Below, piece by piece: positions 1 through 9,388 of a DNA stretch of 47,855 nt. Source of the DNA: Stentor roeselii (lineage: Eukaryota > Ciliophora > Heterotrichea > Heterotrichida > Stentoridae); the NCBI GenBank assembly GCA_006503475.1, contig RSEH01000322.1:1-47855 (forward strand), read 5' to 3'. The notes below the pieces were generated by a model. That model was given only the letters and a program-made list of their open reading frames with translations, searched no databases and had not been told where the DNA came from. The stretch's first letter is position 1. Each line of letters begins with the position of its first letter. The position numbers were made by a program, and so were the translations under genes.

Positions 1-368
1 GCTCTGGTTGTGAATAACAGCAACCCATTAATGATTGATTATTGAATTTTTGATAGGATTAGAATGTTAGAAGACTTATGAAATAAGTTCTTTTGAAGAT
101 GAAAAGTTTCAGAATAAAACGGACTATTTGGGGATAGTTGATTTGATAAAAAGATTTAAACAGTAGTTTCTAATGATTGGGATTAAATATTTGAGAGTCT
201 TAAAATTCAAATTATCATTCAAATATCAATCCCTGAAATTGTAAAAAAAAGTGATATTCCCAGAATATCAATAAAATTAGGAAAATATAAATTATCATTT
301 CTCCTTTTATCAACCATTCCCAAATCAAGTCTCACTAAAACTCCAAAACTATCCTAAAACTATTAAAA
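1..368. other. Gene-free leader, possible 3' end of an upstream gene
   Basis: No supported gene. The first 45 bases read in frame 1 as 14 open codons ending in TGA and could be the tail of a gene that starts outside the window, but this is too short to claim. The last 70 bases before the ATG at 369 are rich in A and C with almost no G on the + strand, as seen before several other + strand genes here. Confidence 0.4.
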
Positions 369-1007
369 ATGACAGAAAATTCATTTTACCTCAACCATTC
401 TCAGTCATTAGAAAACAACCCAACTCACCCAAACAAGCATGTTCACATCTGGAACCAAAACATCTACAATCTAGACCGAGCCGAAATGAATTCAAGAGCA
501 TCTCGAATAGTTCGATCAATAAAAGACCGGATCTCAGGTCTTTCCCTTCCTCGCAGTACCCCAGGTGGTCTAATCCAGTTAATGCCAGAGACCCGAACAA
601 CTACTTCAATATCAAAGAAAACTTTATGCACCCAGTCTAAACTTTCGAAGTTTTCAAGATCAAGTAAGCGAATTTCTCTTGTTCATAAACTGGAAGAGTT
701 TGAACAAAAAATGAAAGAGTCTCAAAACTTTGAATTTTCAGAAAGTTTTAATAAAAGTCTTTGTGAATCTCAAACTTTAAAGAATTTGTTTCATGGAAAT
801 GATGTTCTTAGTGAATCGACTTTAGCAAAAATACAAGATTTTGATAGAAAAGTCATGAATATGAGAGAATCTTTGAATAATTTTGGGAATAAAGAAACTG
901 ACGGGTTTAAGAAAAGTAGAGCTATTAAGAAATTTAGGGTTACTCAATATTTTGGAAAGAGGCTCAAAGCGAACCGAAAGGCAAAAGCTCAATTTACAAT
1001 TATTTAA
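369..1007 (+). CDS. Hypothetical basic, serine-rich protein
   Basis: I do not recognise this 212-aa protein. It has no signal peptide or membrane segment. It is rich in Ser, Lys and Asn, with a central charged stretch that is probably helical (around residues 95-175) and a strongly basic C-terminus. The ATG lies in an A-rich context (ttaaaaATG) and is preceded by an A/C-rich leader. The TAA stop is only 10 bp from the stop of the convergent histidine kinase gene, so the 3' ends must overlap or nearly abut. It may be a cytoskeleton-associated or otherwise lineage-specific protein, but no function can be supported. Confidence 0.75.
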   Translation: MTENSFYLNHSQSLENNPTHPNKHVHIWNQNIYNLDRAEMNSRASRIVRSIKDRISGLSLPRSTPGGLIQLMPETRTTTSISKKTLCTQSKLSKFSRSSKRISLVHKLEEFEQKMKESQNFEFSESFNKSLCESQTLKNLFHGNDVLSESTLAKIQDFDRKVMNMRESLNNFGNKETDGFKKSRAIKKFRVTQYFGKRLKANRKAKAQFTII

Positions 1008-1017
1008 TATACTTTCT

Positions 1018-3051
1018 TTAAAGTTTCCTTAATGGCTTAGCTAACCAGTATTGTACCTTCTCACATAATTCTTCTCGGATACAAGGCTTATTCAAATGGT
1101 CACTCATCCCAGCACGTTGATAAGATTTGATATCATTTCCAGAGTCATAAGCAGTATAAGCAATAATATAAGGCAAAGAAAAGATGCTCTTTTCTTCAAA
1201 CATCGAGTTGATAATTTTCGAAGTTTCCCATCCATCAAGTTCAGGCATCTGACAATCCATAAAAACGATGCGATATCCTCTTTTTTCCTGATTCATAAGC
1301 TGAATCAATTGAATCGCATCTTTTCCGGAAGTAACACTATGCACACTATATCTCCTCTCATGCAAACCCTGACATTTGCAGTGATCAAAAAGTCCTTGCA
1401 AAGTCCTTTTCAGCATTTCACAGTTGATTTCAATGTCATCCACAATTAGAAAATCGATATACTCTACTATCAAAGACTTGAAAAGACTTGTTGGAACTAT
1501 CGGAGTTGCTTCACTTGGAATATCGCAGTCTATCACTGACTCCCATTCTGTTCTAATGTTAAGTTCAATTGAATATTCGCAGATTTCATCTGACTTTGTG
1601 ATTTTCAAGGGAACACCTGCGAGTTTTGATACGATTTCTTGAGTTATTCGGAATTTCAAGGATTCAAGTGCCGCAGGGATCAGTCGAAAACGAGGAGATT
1701 CTGAGGAGACCCTGAAAATGAATTTTAGCTCGAAGACTGACTTGATTAAAAACAATTTTATTTCACCTGAAGGGCAGCTGTTGTATAGGGTGTAAAAAAT
1801 TCCGATGATGATTTGGCGTAACTTGTTTTTGTCGAAGTAAAGCATTTTAGAGACACTTGAATCAATGGAAAATCTGCAGTTTTTCATAAAAGCGTATTTG
1901 ACGTATTCACAGCAGTCTTCTATTAAATTTTTCACATCAAAAAAAGACGATTTTACCATCAAAAGGTCGGAGTTCAAGTTTGAATAGTCGATTATGTCCT
2001 GAATGAAACTTAGAAGGACCATGGAAGTATTGAAACTTTTCAATAGATGAACTTTGGACTTCTCATTCACGCCACAAGATTCAATCACTTCTCGTTGTTC
2101 ATTGATGATCGCGTTTAAAGGAGTTTTCAAGTCATGAGACAATTCTTGTAACATATTCGCAATTTCAAGTTCTTTATCGACTTTCCCAGTAAAAATAATT
2201 CGACTGAAAGAAAAAACCAAGAACTTCTCGTCTTCAATTTCGACTCTGCTTGCATTACAAGAAAATTTTATGTCTTTCACAAAAAACTTTCCGACATGGA
2301 CCTGATTCTGACTTGATTCAAAAAGATTTAAAATTTCAGTAATATGATTATCAGAGTTTTTATAAATATCAAGAAACTCATCATTTTTGAATAAATCTTC
2401 ATATGCCTTGTTCTTAAACTTGCAGATCAGTCCTCGGTCAAGGACTAAAATTCCATTTGTAAGTTCATGAAAAATACTTTTCAAAAAGTTTATCTGATAC
2501 TCAAGGCCAAGTCTTGTTTCTATTTCACGATTCGCCTTTTTGTCTAAGGTATTCACTAAGAATATCTGCTGGGTGACCAAATAAACAAAACAACAGGGCA
2601 TCTCTGTCGGAATCGACCCTTCAGCAGGGCGCGCCTGGAAAGAAAAGTAAAGCCAGAGACTTGTCCTGAAAACAATGATAATATTTCCAAATGGTTTTGG
2701 ATACGCGTTAAAAATGCAGCCCTGGATGAATAATTGATGAGCAATAAGCAGAAACATGTAAGAAAAACTTTGGAACTTATCAAAAGCCAGGTCAAGACAT
2801 ATGAAATCATTGATGAAACTTAGAGCTATTGCTGTGTTGTAGCCCATCTTTTTTGTTTCAAATGAATAAGCTGTAAAACAACTCGATGAAGTGACGATAA
2901 CACTGTGAATCACACTTTTTCCTTCTTCATCAAATAGGTACACTGTGACCAGGCAGAAGAAAGAAAGTGCTGCACTTAGTTTCAAGTACTGCAAAGTGAA
3001 TTCAACCGTTTCTTTTGTTTTGATCAGTCTGGTGATTGCTTCTAATTTCAT
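1018..3051 (-). CDS. Membrane hybrid histidine kinase with degenerate ATPase domain and intact receiver
   Basis: This 677-aa protein has several hydrophobic segments within residues 20-170, a PAS-like linker (about 190-290), a histidine-kinase dimerisation domain with H-box SHDLKTPLN (His306), a HATPase-like region (about 380-500) and a C-terminal receiver. The receiver is complete: acidic pair D538/D539, phosphoacceptor D599 in FMDCQMPELDG, T633 and K655. In contrast, the region where N, G1 and G2 boxes belong has none of the usual motifs: the N-box position reads GIFYTLYNS, and no DxGxG or GxGLGL is visible. Known family role: phosphorelay from His to Asp. Inference: this copy may not autophosphorylate by itself and may work with a partner or as a phosphotransfer or phosphatase module. 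The start ATG is in a tataaATG context. Confidence 0.9.
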   Translation of the reverse strand: MKLEAITRLIKTKETVEFTLQYLKLSAALSFFCLVTVYLFDEEGKSVIHSVIVTSSSCFTAYSFETKKMGYNTAIALSFINDFICLDLAFDKFQSFSYMFLLIAHQLFIQGCIFNAYPKPFGNIIIVFRTSLWLYFSFQARPAEGSIPTEMPCCFVYLVTQQIFLVNTLDKKANREIETRLGLEYQINFLKSIFHELTNGILVLDRGLICKFKNKAYEDLFKNDEFLDIYKNSDNHITEILNLFESSQNQVHVGKFFVKDIKFSCNASRVEIEDEKFLVFSFSRIIFTGKVDKELEIANMLQELSHDLKTPLNAIINEQREVIESCGVNEKSKVHLLKSFNTSMVLLSFIQDIIDYSNLNSDLLMVKSSFFDVKNLIEDCCEYVKYAFMKNCRFSIDSSVSKMLYFDKNKLRQIIIGIFYTLYNSCPSGEIKLFLIKSVFELKFIFRVSSESPRFRLIPAALESLKFRITQEIVSKLAGVPLKITKSDEICEYSIELNIRTEWESVIDCDIPSEATPIVPTSLFKSLIVEYIDFLIVDDIEINCEMLKRTLQGLFDHCKCQGLHERRYSVHSVTSGKDAIQLIQLMNQEKRGYRIVFMDCQMPELDGWETSKIINSMFEEKSIFSLPYIIAYTAYDSGNDIKSYQRAGMSDHLNKPCIREELCEKVQYWLAKPLRKL

Positions 3052-3078
3052 TTATATTCAAACCAACTAGTTAATTAT

Positions 3079-3639
3079 TTACCAATAGTCAGAACTATCT
3101 GAATTGTTATGCAGACTGAAGTTCGACATGTCGTCGTAGTTTGAACTCGAGGAATAGTCAGAACTGTTTTCGAAGTCGTCCATGTAGTCTTCGTCGAAGT
3201 CGTTGTACATGTCCATTGCATCTGACATGTAGTCACTGTAGGAGTCGGAACTTTCACTGGATGATTTTAAGACCGTGTGCAGATACTTGCATGAATCTCC
3301 ATATTTACAGACTCCTTGGGATGAAAAGTTTCGGCAGGGCTTGGTGAATAGTATTAAGGCCTTTTGCTGAGGAGTAAATGGAGTGTTCAAATAAAAATTT
3401 TTGACACGATTTATCAAATTAAGCAGCATCAAATTGGCAGAAATCAAGTTCATTTTAAACTTTTTTTTATCTAAAGGACAAGTTATAATGTCCCTTGTCA
3501 AGAGTTGAATGACGCAATTCTTACATAAAGTATGCCCACAGTGCAGAGTGCAAGGATATCGTATTTTCGAGAACTCTTCAAAACAAATGCTGCATTCAAA
3601 AAAGCCTTTGATATGATCGGGGATTATAGCTTCTACCAT
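3079..3639 (-). CDS. RING finger plus CCCH zinc finger protein
   Basis: This 186-aa protein carries an N-terminal RING finger (residues 16-57: C16, C19, C34, H36, C39, C42, C54, with Asp57 where the eighth ligand is normally Cys) and a CCCH zinc finger (C102-x8-C111-x5-C117-x3-H121). The C-terminal 60 residues are Ser/Asp/Tyr-rich and probably disordered. RING domains are typically E3 ubiquitin ligases and CCCH fingers often bind RNA, so an RNA-linked E3 ligase, as in makorin or roquin-type proteins, is a reasonable inference. Asp as the last RING ligand is known in RBX1. The gene is divergent from the glucosidase gene, with 52 bp between the two start codons. Confidence 0.85.
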   Translation of the reverse strand: MVEAIIPDHIKGFFECSICFEEFSKIRYPCTLHCGHTLCKNCVIQLLTRDIITCPLDKKKFKMNLISANLMLLNLINRVKNFYLNTPFTPQQKALILFTKPCRNFSSQGVCKYGDSCKYLHTVLKSSSESSDSYSDYMSDAMDMYNDFDEDYMDDFENSSDYSSSSNYDDMSNFSLHNNSDSSDYW

Positions 3640-3691
3640 GATATATATAGATTATGATCGGAGGGAATAGATAATTGAATATTTATTATTA

Positions 3692-5845
3692 ATGATCTGG
3701 GTCTTTATTAGTTCTCTGTTTCTAGCGCAAGCTTTGGAGTGGATACTCGACCCTGGATATTACTTTTCTGTCAAAAATCTGCAGAAAACAGCGAATTTCG
3801 GACTTATGTGGGGAGCTGAGTATAAAATGAATCATGAGATTACGGAAGAACATGTACATCTTTCTGTTCCTGTCGCGGATCCAGGGAAGGTTTATGTTCA
3901 AAAGGCTTTGGATTCACGACTTGCTGTGGAGATTACACAGACTTGGCAAATTGAAGCGGGTGGCTGGGAAATGACTTTTAAAGGAGTCCACAAGCCAAAA
4001 AACGCTAATGTAAAAGAAAAACTAGTAAACCTAGTCTTTTACATCGCCCTATCCAATGAAACCTTAACCTACCAAGACGAAAAATGGTCAGGTTCCTTTC
4101 CTTTTTCCTTCGAATCCTCATCACCTCCCATAATCCGTGCCCTAAATACAAACTCAATCCAAGAAAAATCCTGGAAAGTTAAAAAATTCGTTCAAAAGTG
4201 GTTATTCGACAGCCATTCACAAAAAAAGCCTTTATACGGTGACCTACCCGCATCAATCGAGGACTCAAGCAACTTCATCTTCATCCAGCTTCAATCAGCG
4301 AGTCCCTTTTCCTTCTCCATAAAATACGGTGACTGTTGTTCCAATCCACTAGACTCTTCCCTATCCTCCTTTTCCTCTCAATTCTCTTCATCTCTCGGGA
4401 CTCCTTCCAATTTCACCTCAAACATATTGAGCTATCTTTTATCCGGTCTAAGTCTCTTATCAGGTCCTATAAAAATCATAGAAAATAATGAAATCAAATC
4501 AGGATTCGAAGGCGATTTGTTGACTTTTGTGCCAAGTCGTGCATCTTTTCCAAGAGGCTTCTTGTGGGACGAAGGCTTTCACTTGTTGGTCGTCGAACTC
4601 TGGGACCTCGAACTGGCTTTGAAGGTCTTGAACAGCTGGATGGAAACTGTTGATTCTAACGGGTGGATCCCCAGAGAACAGATCAGAGGCCCTGCTGCTG
4701 AGACTCGAGTTCCTGAACAGTTCATTCCTCAGAGCAAGGACATTGCGAACCCTCCAAGTTTCGTGTTTTTTCTGGAAAATGTTCTGAGAAGGGTCAAAAA
4801 CTTACCTCCTGAAAATTTAGTATTGAAGAAAGAATTTTTAACTTTGAGAAAAATTTACCCTAAGCTGAAAAAGTGGCTTTCTTGGATTATTGATACTCAG
4901 AAAAATAAAGAAATGATTCCTATGTGGAAAGGAAGAACTGCAGGGCATAATTTAGCTTCTGGACTTGATGATTATCCCCGTGGTCTTCAGGTGAGTGACT
5001 TGGAGAGACATCTGGACCTTTATATGTGGCAGTTGAAATTCACGGAAGTTATGAAGGATCTTTCAAGTCTTCTTAGCAATCAAGAAGATTTCGAAGTTTA
5101 CTCGAAACAGATGAGAAATTTAAAGGCTTTGGAAGAAAAGTTTTTGGATAGTTCTGAGATTTTTAGGGATTTTTTGTCGTTTCAGTTTTTGGATAAGGAC
5201 GGAAAACAAGCGTATTTGTGGAGAGGGGATAATAAGTGTGGGAATGTTTTAAATCCACTCGGAAGTCCTGCTGAATGTAATCCTTATAGTGATATGCCTT
5301 GTTGCTCTGAGTTTGGATGGTGTGGAAACACTCCTGGCCATTGTCAGTGTGATAAGTGTAAAAAGGCTGAAAAATTGGAAAATAGAGGAAATCTTAAAAG
5401 GAAAGAAATTTTTTCTCCGCATATTGGGTATGTCAATCTTATGCCTTTAATTGTTGGTTATGTTGAAATTGGGTCTTTTCAGTATAATAAAATTTTAGAT
5501 TTTATTAGAGACCCTGAAGTTCTTTGGAGTGAGTTTGGGCTTAGGTCCTTGGCTAAGAATGACTTGCTATTCAAAACTGGAGAAAACTACTGGAAAGGAG
5601 AAATCTGGATAAATTTCAACTTTATGGTACTCAGAGCTTTCAAGCTTTATTACTGGGAAGACATCCGGGCCCAAGAGACCTACTCAAACCTAAGAGAAAA
5701 CCTAATAAAAACCATAGAAAAATCCTGGGAAAAGACAGGTTATCTCTGGGAACAATACCAAGAATCCAATGGCTCAGGCCAAAGAATTCATCCATTCACA
5801 GGCTGGAGCAGTTTAGTCCTAAACATATACTACGAAAAATTCTAA
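3692..5845 (+). CDS. Mannosyl-oligosaccharide glucosidase (glucosidase I, GH63) with inserted hevein-like module
   Basis: This 717-aa enzyme matches the GH63 family: an N-terminal GH63N-type region (PGYYFSVKN...NFGLMWG), the signature FPRGFLWDEGFHLL around residues 287-300, GWIPREQIRGPAAETRVPEQF, and the C-terminal ENYWKGEIWINFN and GYLWEQYQ motifs. The family removes the terminal alpha-1,2-glucose from the N-glycan precursor in the ER. The N-terminus (MIWVFISSLFLAQALEW) looks like a signal peptide rather than the type II anchor usual in yeast and mammals. Residues 516-556 form an eight-cysteine module (C-x12-C-x7-CC-x5-C-x6-C-x-C-x2-C) containing PCCSEFGWCG, typical of hevein-like chitin-binding (CBM18) domains, set inside the catalytic region. 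The stop is 42 bp before the kinesin-8 ATG. Confidence 0.93.
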   Translation: MIWVFISSLFLAQALEWILDPGYYFSVKNLQKTANFGLMWGAEYKMNHEITEEHVHLSVPVADPGKVYVQKALDSRLAVEITQTWQIEAGGWEMTFKGVHKPKNANVKEKLVNLVFYIALSNETLTYQDEKWSGSFPFSFESSSPPIIRALNTNSIQEKSWKVKKFVQKWLFDSHSQKKPLYGDLPASIEDSSNFIFIQLQSASPFSFSIKYGDCCSNPLDSSLSSFSSQFSSSLGTPSNFTSNILSYLLSGLSLLSGPIKIIENNEIKSGFEGDLLTFVPSRASFPRGFLWDEGFHLLVVELWDLELALKVLNSWMETVDSNGWIPREQIRGPAAETRVPEQFIPQSKDIANPPSFVFFLENVLRRVKNLPPENLVLKKEFLTLRKIYPKLKKWLSWIIDTQKNKEMIPMWKGRTAGHNLASGLDDYPRGLQVSDLERHLDLYMWQLKFTEVMKDLSSLLSNQEDFEVYSKQMRNLKALEEKFLDSSEIFRDFLSFQFLDKDGKQAYLWRGDNKCGNVLNPLGSPAECNPYSDMPCCSEFGWCGNTPGHCQCDKCKKAEKLENRGNLKRKEIFSPHIGYVNLMPLIVGYVEIGSFQYNKILDFIRDPEVLWSEFGLRSLAKNDLLFKTGENYWKGEIWINFNFMVLRAFKLYYWEDIRAQETYSNLRENLIKTIEKSWEKTGYLWEQYQESNGSGQRIHPFTGWSSLVLNIYYEKF

Positions 5846-5887
5846 CCTCCTCCTCATCCATCTTCAAATTCCCTAAAAATCACTAAA

Positions 5888-8173
5888 ATGGACTTAAGAC
5901 AAGACGAAATCATTCCATTTCGAGTATTCATAAGAATCCGTCCATTATCCGAAAAGGAAAAAACATCTCGAGCAGAAAAAATCCTGCGATTCGAAGACAA
6001 GCTCGTAAGTCCTCCTTAGATCTGGGTCCAAGAGCAGCGAGGCAACCTTATCAAAGAAAACTCTTACGCTTTCGACCGAGTCTTTTCAGAGCGTTGCGAA
6101 AATGCCAAGATTTACAAAGACGAGATAATTTCTTTGGTTAATGACGTGTGCAATGGTCTAAACGGCACTTGTTTCGCTTATGGAATGACAGGAGCTGGAA
6201 AAACTCATACAATGCTTGGAAGCTCAGGCCTTGCCCGCGCTGAAAAAGGCTTGATTTATATCGCGGTCGATGACTGTATCTCTTCGATGATACAGAAACG
6301 TGTTGAGTTCAACTTAAAACTGAGTTACTTGGAAATTTATAATGAACATGTACGTGACCTTCTCGGGTCTGGTGAAAATTTGATGGTTGTTGAAGACCCG
6401 TTGAAAGGGGTTCAGATTTTGAATCTTCAGGAATTTGAAATAACGAATTCTGCTGCTGCGAGAGAGTTGATTGATCAGGGCAATTTGATTAGGGTTATGG
6501 CTTCTACTGCTGCTAATCAGTTCTCGACTAGGTCACATGCTGTGCTGCAACTTACTTTAAGTCAGATTCAGGGAGAGAGGAATGTTTGTAATACTGTCTT
6601 GATGTCTAAACTTTGCTTGATTGATCTTGCTGGAAGTGAAAGGGCTGCTAGTAGTGAAAATAGAGGGCAGAGAATGGTTGAAGGAGCGAATATTAATCGA
6701 TCTTTACTGGCTCTTGGAAATTGTATTAATATCTTGAGTGATAGCAATAAAAGGGGAAAGTTTATTCCTTATCGTGATTCGAAATTGACTAGGATATTGA
6801 AGGAGTCACTTGGAGGGAATACACAGACTGTTATGATTGCCTGCGTCTCACCAGCAAACAATTCCCTTGAAGAAACCTTAAACACTTTAAAATACGCAGA
6901 AAGAGCCAGAAACATAAAAAACAAGGTAGTTCAAAACCTAAAAGAAGTAGAAGCTCACGTAAGTGAGTACAAAGAAATCATAGCGAGCCTGAAAGGCGAG
7001 ATCGAATACCTAAAAAACCAGATCAAGACCTCAGACGACCAATCAGAAAAAGAGCCAAAACTTCCTCCAAGACCTCCATCAATCCGAGACCAAGAAGACC
7101 TCGAAGACATATCACAAAAAATCATGATGAACTTCGAAGAACACTGGGAAATAAAAAAAAGCATCAGAGAAATTGAGCTATTAAACGAAGAAAACACGAG
7201 TAAAATAAAAAAACTTCTAAATCGCTATCAAAACGAAGAAATCGACAGTAAAGAAATGCGCAGCATCAAACACGAACTGATTTTTCTCAAAGAAAACATC
7301 AAAGAAAACGAAGAAGCCAGGGCAGAACTCCTGGAAAACCTTTACATTAACTTGAAAACCAAAGCAAACCTTCAGCAAAACATGTCAATCCTGAAAAAAG
7401 ACGACAAAAAAGACATCCTTGAATTACAGATCATGCTTCGCAATTTGAAACTAGAAGCTCTTGACCTTCACATCCAAAACTCACATATCAAGCAAGAAGC
7501 CCAGAAAACAAAAGAAGAAAGTGAAGCGAAGGACTTGATCATCATTAAAATGAAGCAAGAAATAGAAGATATGAAAAAACAAATGTCGAACTTTCCACCT
7601 TTTCCAAGTTCTCATACTTTATCTGTACCTAGTGAAGACTTCACGGCAAGTATCAACCTTTCGAAGGGAAGTGTCGAGGAAAGTCTTTCTGTTCAAAAAT
7701 TTCTATTGTCTCCAAAGCTCAGTGAAAAAAAAATCAAACTTTCAAAACTTGAAGAAGCCAGAAGAGCAAGAAAAGAAGTGAAAAGTTCGGCGAATATTGG
7801 AAAAGATGATGAAGATAAAAATGTTTTTGCTGAAAAAAGCAGGGCTAGCTCTGTTAGTATTAATTTTAAACCTGTTGAGACTAGGAATGACAAAAGGACT
7901 GGAAAAGGAGCTTTTAGCAAGATTTATGAGATTGAAAGTATGAAGGATAGATATAAAAGTGTGGAAAGGCATCGAACTCCTACTCAGAGGGAAGAAAGGA
8001 AATTTGTGCAGAAGGAAATTCAGCAGAAAAGTCAGTCGAATATTAATAATTTGGTCAAGGGCATGAGTAATAAAATACTTTCCCCGGAAGAGGCTGCGGA
8101 AATTGTGAGGAATTCTTGGAGAGCTAAGAAGAAAACTCCTTCTGTTACTATTTCACTTAAACGAGCGACTTGA
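5888..8173 (+). CDS. Kinesin-8-like motor protein, spliced (join 5888..6004, 6020..8173)
   Basis: Removing a 15-nt intron gives a 756-aa protein whose first exon supplies the missing motor start (MDLRQDEIIPFRVFIRIRP). The motor has a canonical P-loop GMTGAGKT (about 94-101), switch I FSTRSHAV, switch II DLAGSER (about 241), and the run EGANINRSLLALGNCIN followed by KLTRILKESLGG. This pattern and the neck sequence LKYAERARNIKNK resemble kinesin-8 (Kip3/KIF18/KIF19), known as plus-end motors that limit microtubule length in spindles and cilia. A coiled coil covers about 320-560 and the basic Ser-rich tail may bind microtubules. It ends with TGA, 22 bp before the next gene. Subfamily assignment needs a tree; kinesin identity is certain. 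Confidence 0.93.
6005..6019 (+). other. 15-nt spliceosomal intron in the kinesin-8 gene
   Basis: The sequence gtaagtcctccttag sits between a Leu codon and ATC. Retaining it introduces an in-frame TAG. Removing it restores the full conserved motor N-terminus. The length is that of typical heterotrich ciliate introns. Confidence 0.95.
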
Positions 8174-8195
8174 GTATTTTTCGAATAAGTAATAA

Positions 8196-9371
8196 ATGGG
8201 CAATTTAAATTGCGCTAAATGTTGCCAAGGAAGTGAACTAAAACAAGAAATCGACCTAAAGTTTTCAGTAAAAAAAATTCAGATAAGTGCTCTATCAATC
8301 CAAAAAGAGACCCAATCAAGCGAACCCACAGGTTCAATTCAAAAATCAGTGATTCGAATCCAAACTTTTTGGCGGAGATGTAAATCAATAAAAATTCTAA
8401 CATCCTTAAAAGAAACCAGTCATAAAAGTCCATATTTCAGCGACGATGAGCTTTTCGAGACCCTTCTATCCGAAATCCCTTCAAGTAAACTTTCCTTTTC
8501 ACACACTTATTCAACAGGAACAATTTACCAAGGCGACTGGTTCGGCGGGTTCAGACACGGCGAAGGTCACTGCACCTGGACAGACGGCAGCAAGTATTCA
8601 GGAAGCTGGTCTTTCAACTACCCATTCGGCGAAGGGACCTTTACCTTCAAAGACGGCGAAACTTTCACAGGTCAATGGAAAAATCCTTTCGCCAGCATAA
8701 AAAACAGAAGCTTTTTAGAAGACGTAATTCAAGGAAAACGTGATGGATTCGGTAAGGACTAAACAGTCTGGTTAAACTGCAAAACTCAATATAAAAAAAT
8801 GACTCACAAAAAATGTGTCCAAAAAATTTCTAAAGTTTTTTCAGAAATTAAAGAAAAGATTGAAAATTCGAAAATTTCTTTAAAAAAACCTGAAGATATT
8901 AATTTGGAAAATTTTGGGTATTTTGGAGATTGGGTTGGTGAAAATCGTAGTGGCTTTGGAGTGAATGTCTGGGAAAATGGAGATGTTTATGTTGGGAACT
9001 GGTTGAATGACATGCAAAATGGATGGGGAATGAATGAATGGAGTGATGGAAGCAGGTACTTCGGGCAGTATGTAAATAATTTAAAAGAAGGCCTGGGTGA
9101 ATATGAATGGGAAGATGGCACCAGGTACCTCGGTGAGTGGAAAAACAATATAATCCATGGTATCGGTCGTTACAACTGGCAAGACGGCAAAGAATACCTC
9201 GGCCAATGGAGCCAAGGCCTAATGTCAGGTTTCGGTATTCACGTCCTTCCTGACAGTCGCCGCTATGAAGGCAGCTGGAGGCTGGGAAAAAAACACGGCG
9301 TTGGTCTTTCATTCATGCCAGACGGCAGCTTCTCTAAAGGCCGTTGGTGTGAAGGTAGAATAAAAAGATAA
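8196..9371 (+). CDS. MORN-repeat protein with dual-acylation N-terminus and IQ motif, spliced (join 8196..8751, 8767..9371)
   Basis: Splicing out 15 nt joins two open frames into a 386-aa protein. The N-terminus MGNLNCAKCC has Gly2 for N-myristoylation and clustered cysteines suited to palmitoylation, so membrane anchoring is likely. An IQ-like motif (VIRIQTFWRRCKSIK, about 50-64) suggests calmodulin or centrin binding. Two to three MORN repeats (Y/F-x-G-x-W...GxG) lie in the first exon and six in the second, separated by a charged helical insert spanning the exon junction. MORN proteins commonly sit at membranes, ciliary radial spokes and cortical structures; a cortical or ciliary membrane role is inferred. 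The stop is 17 bp from the stop of the convergent kinase gene. Confidence 0.9.
8752..8766 (+). other. 15-nt spliceosomal intron in the MORN gene
   Basis: The sequence gtaaggactaaacag interrupts a Val codon (g|tc). Without removal the frame stops at an in-intron TAA; with removal it continues into the second MORN block. Its GTAAG start and CAG end fit the other 15-nt introns in this window. Confidence 0.95.
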
Positions 9372-9388
9372 TTAACTAAACAATAACA

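Noticed and set aside
6959-6974. gtaagtgagtacaaag as a 16-nt intron in kinesin-8
   Set aside because: The frame is open through it, the encoded residues fit the coiled coil, and removing 16 nt would break the frame.
8171-8173. TGA as a sense codon (Blepharisma-like code)
   Set aside because: TGA ends the kinesin-8, TTL-like and other genes at sensible lengths, with the next gene or neighbour starting just after; reading through would run into intergenic sequence.
8799-9371. Second MORN block as a separate gene starting at 8799
   Set aside because: A 15-nt intron with standard ends joins it in frame to the first block, and there is no promoter-like gap between them.
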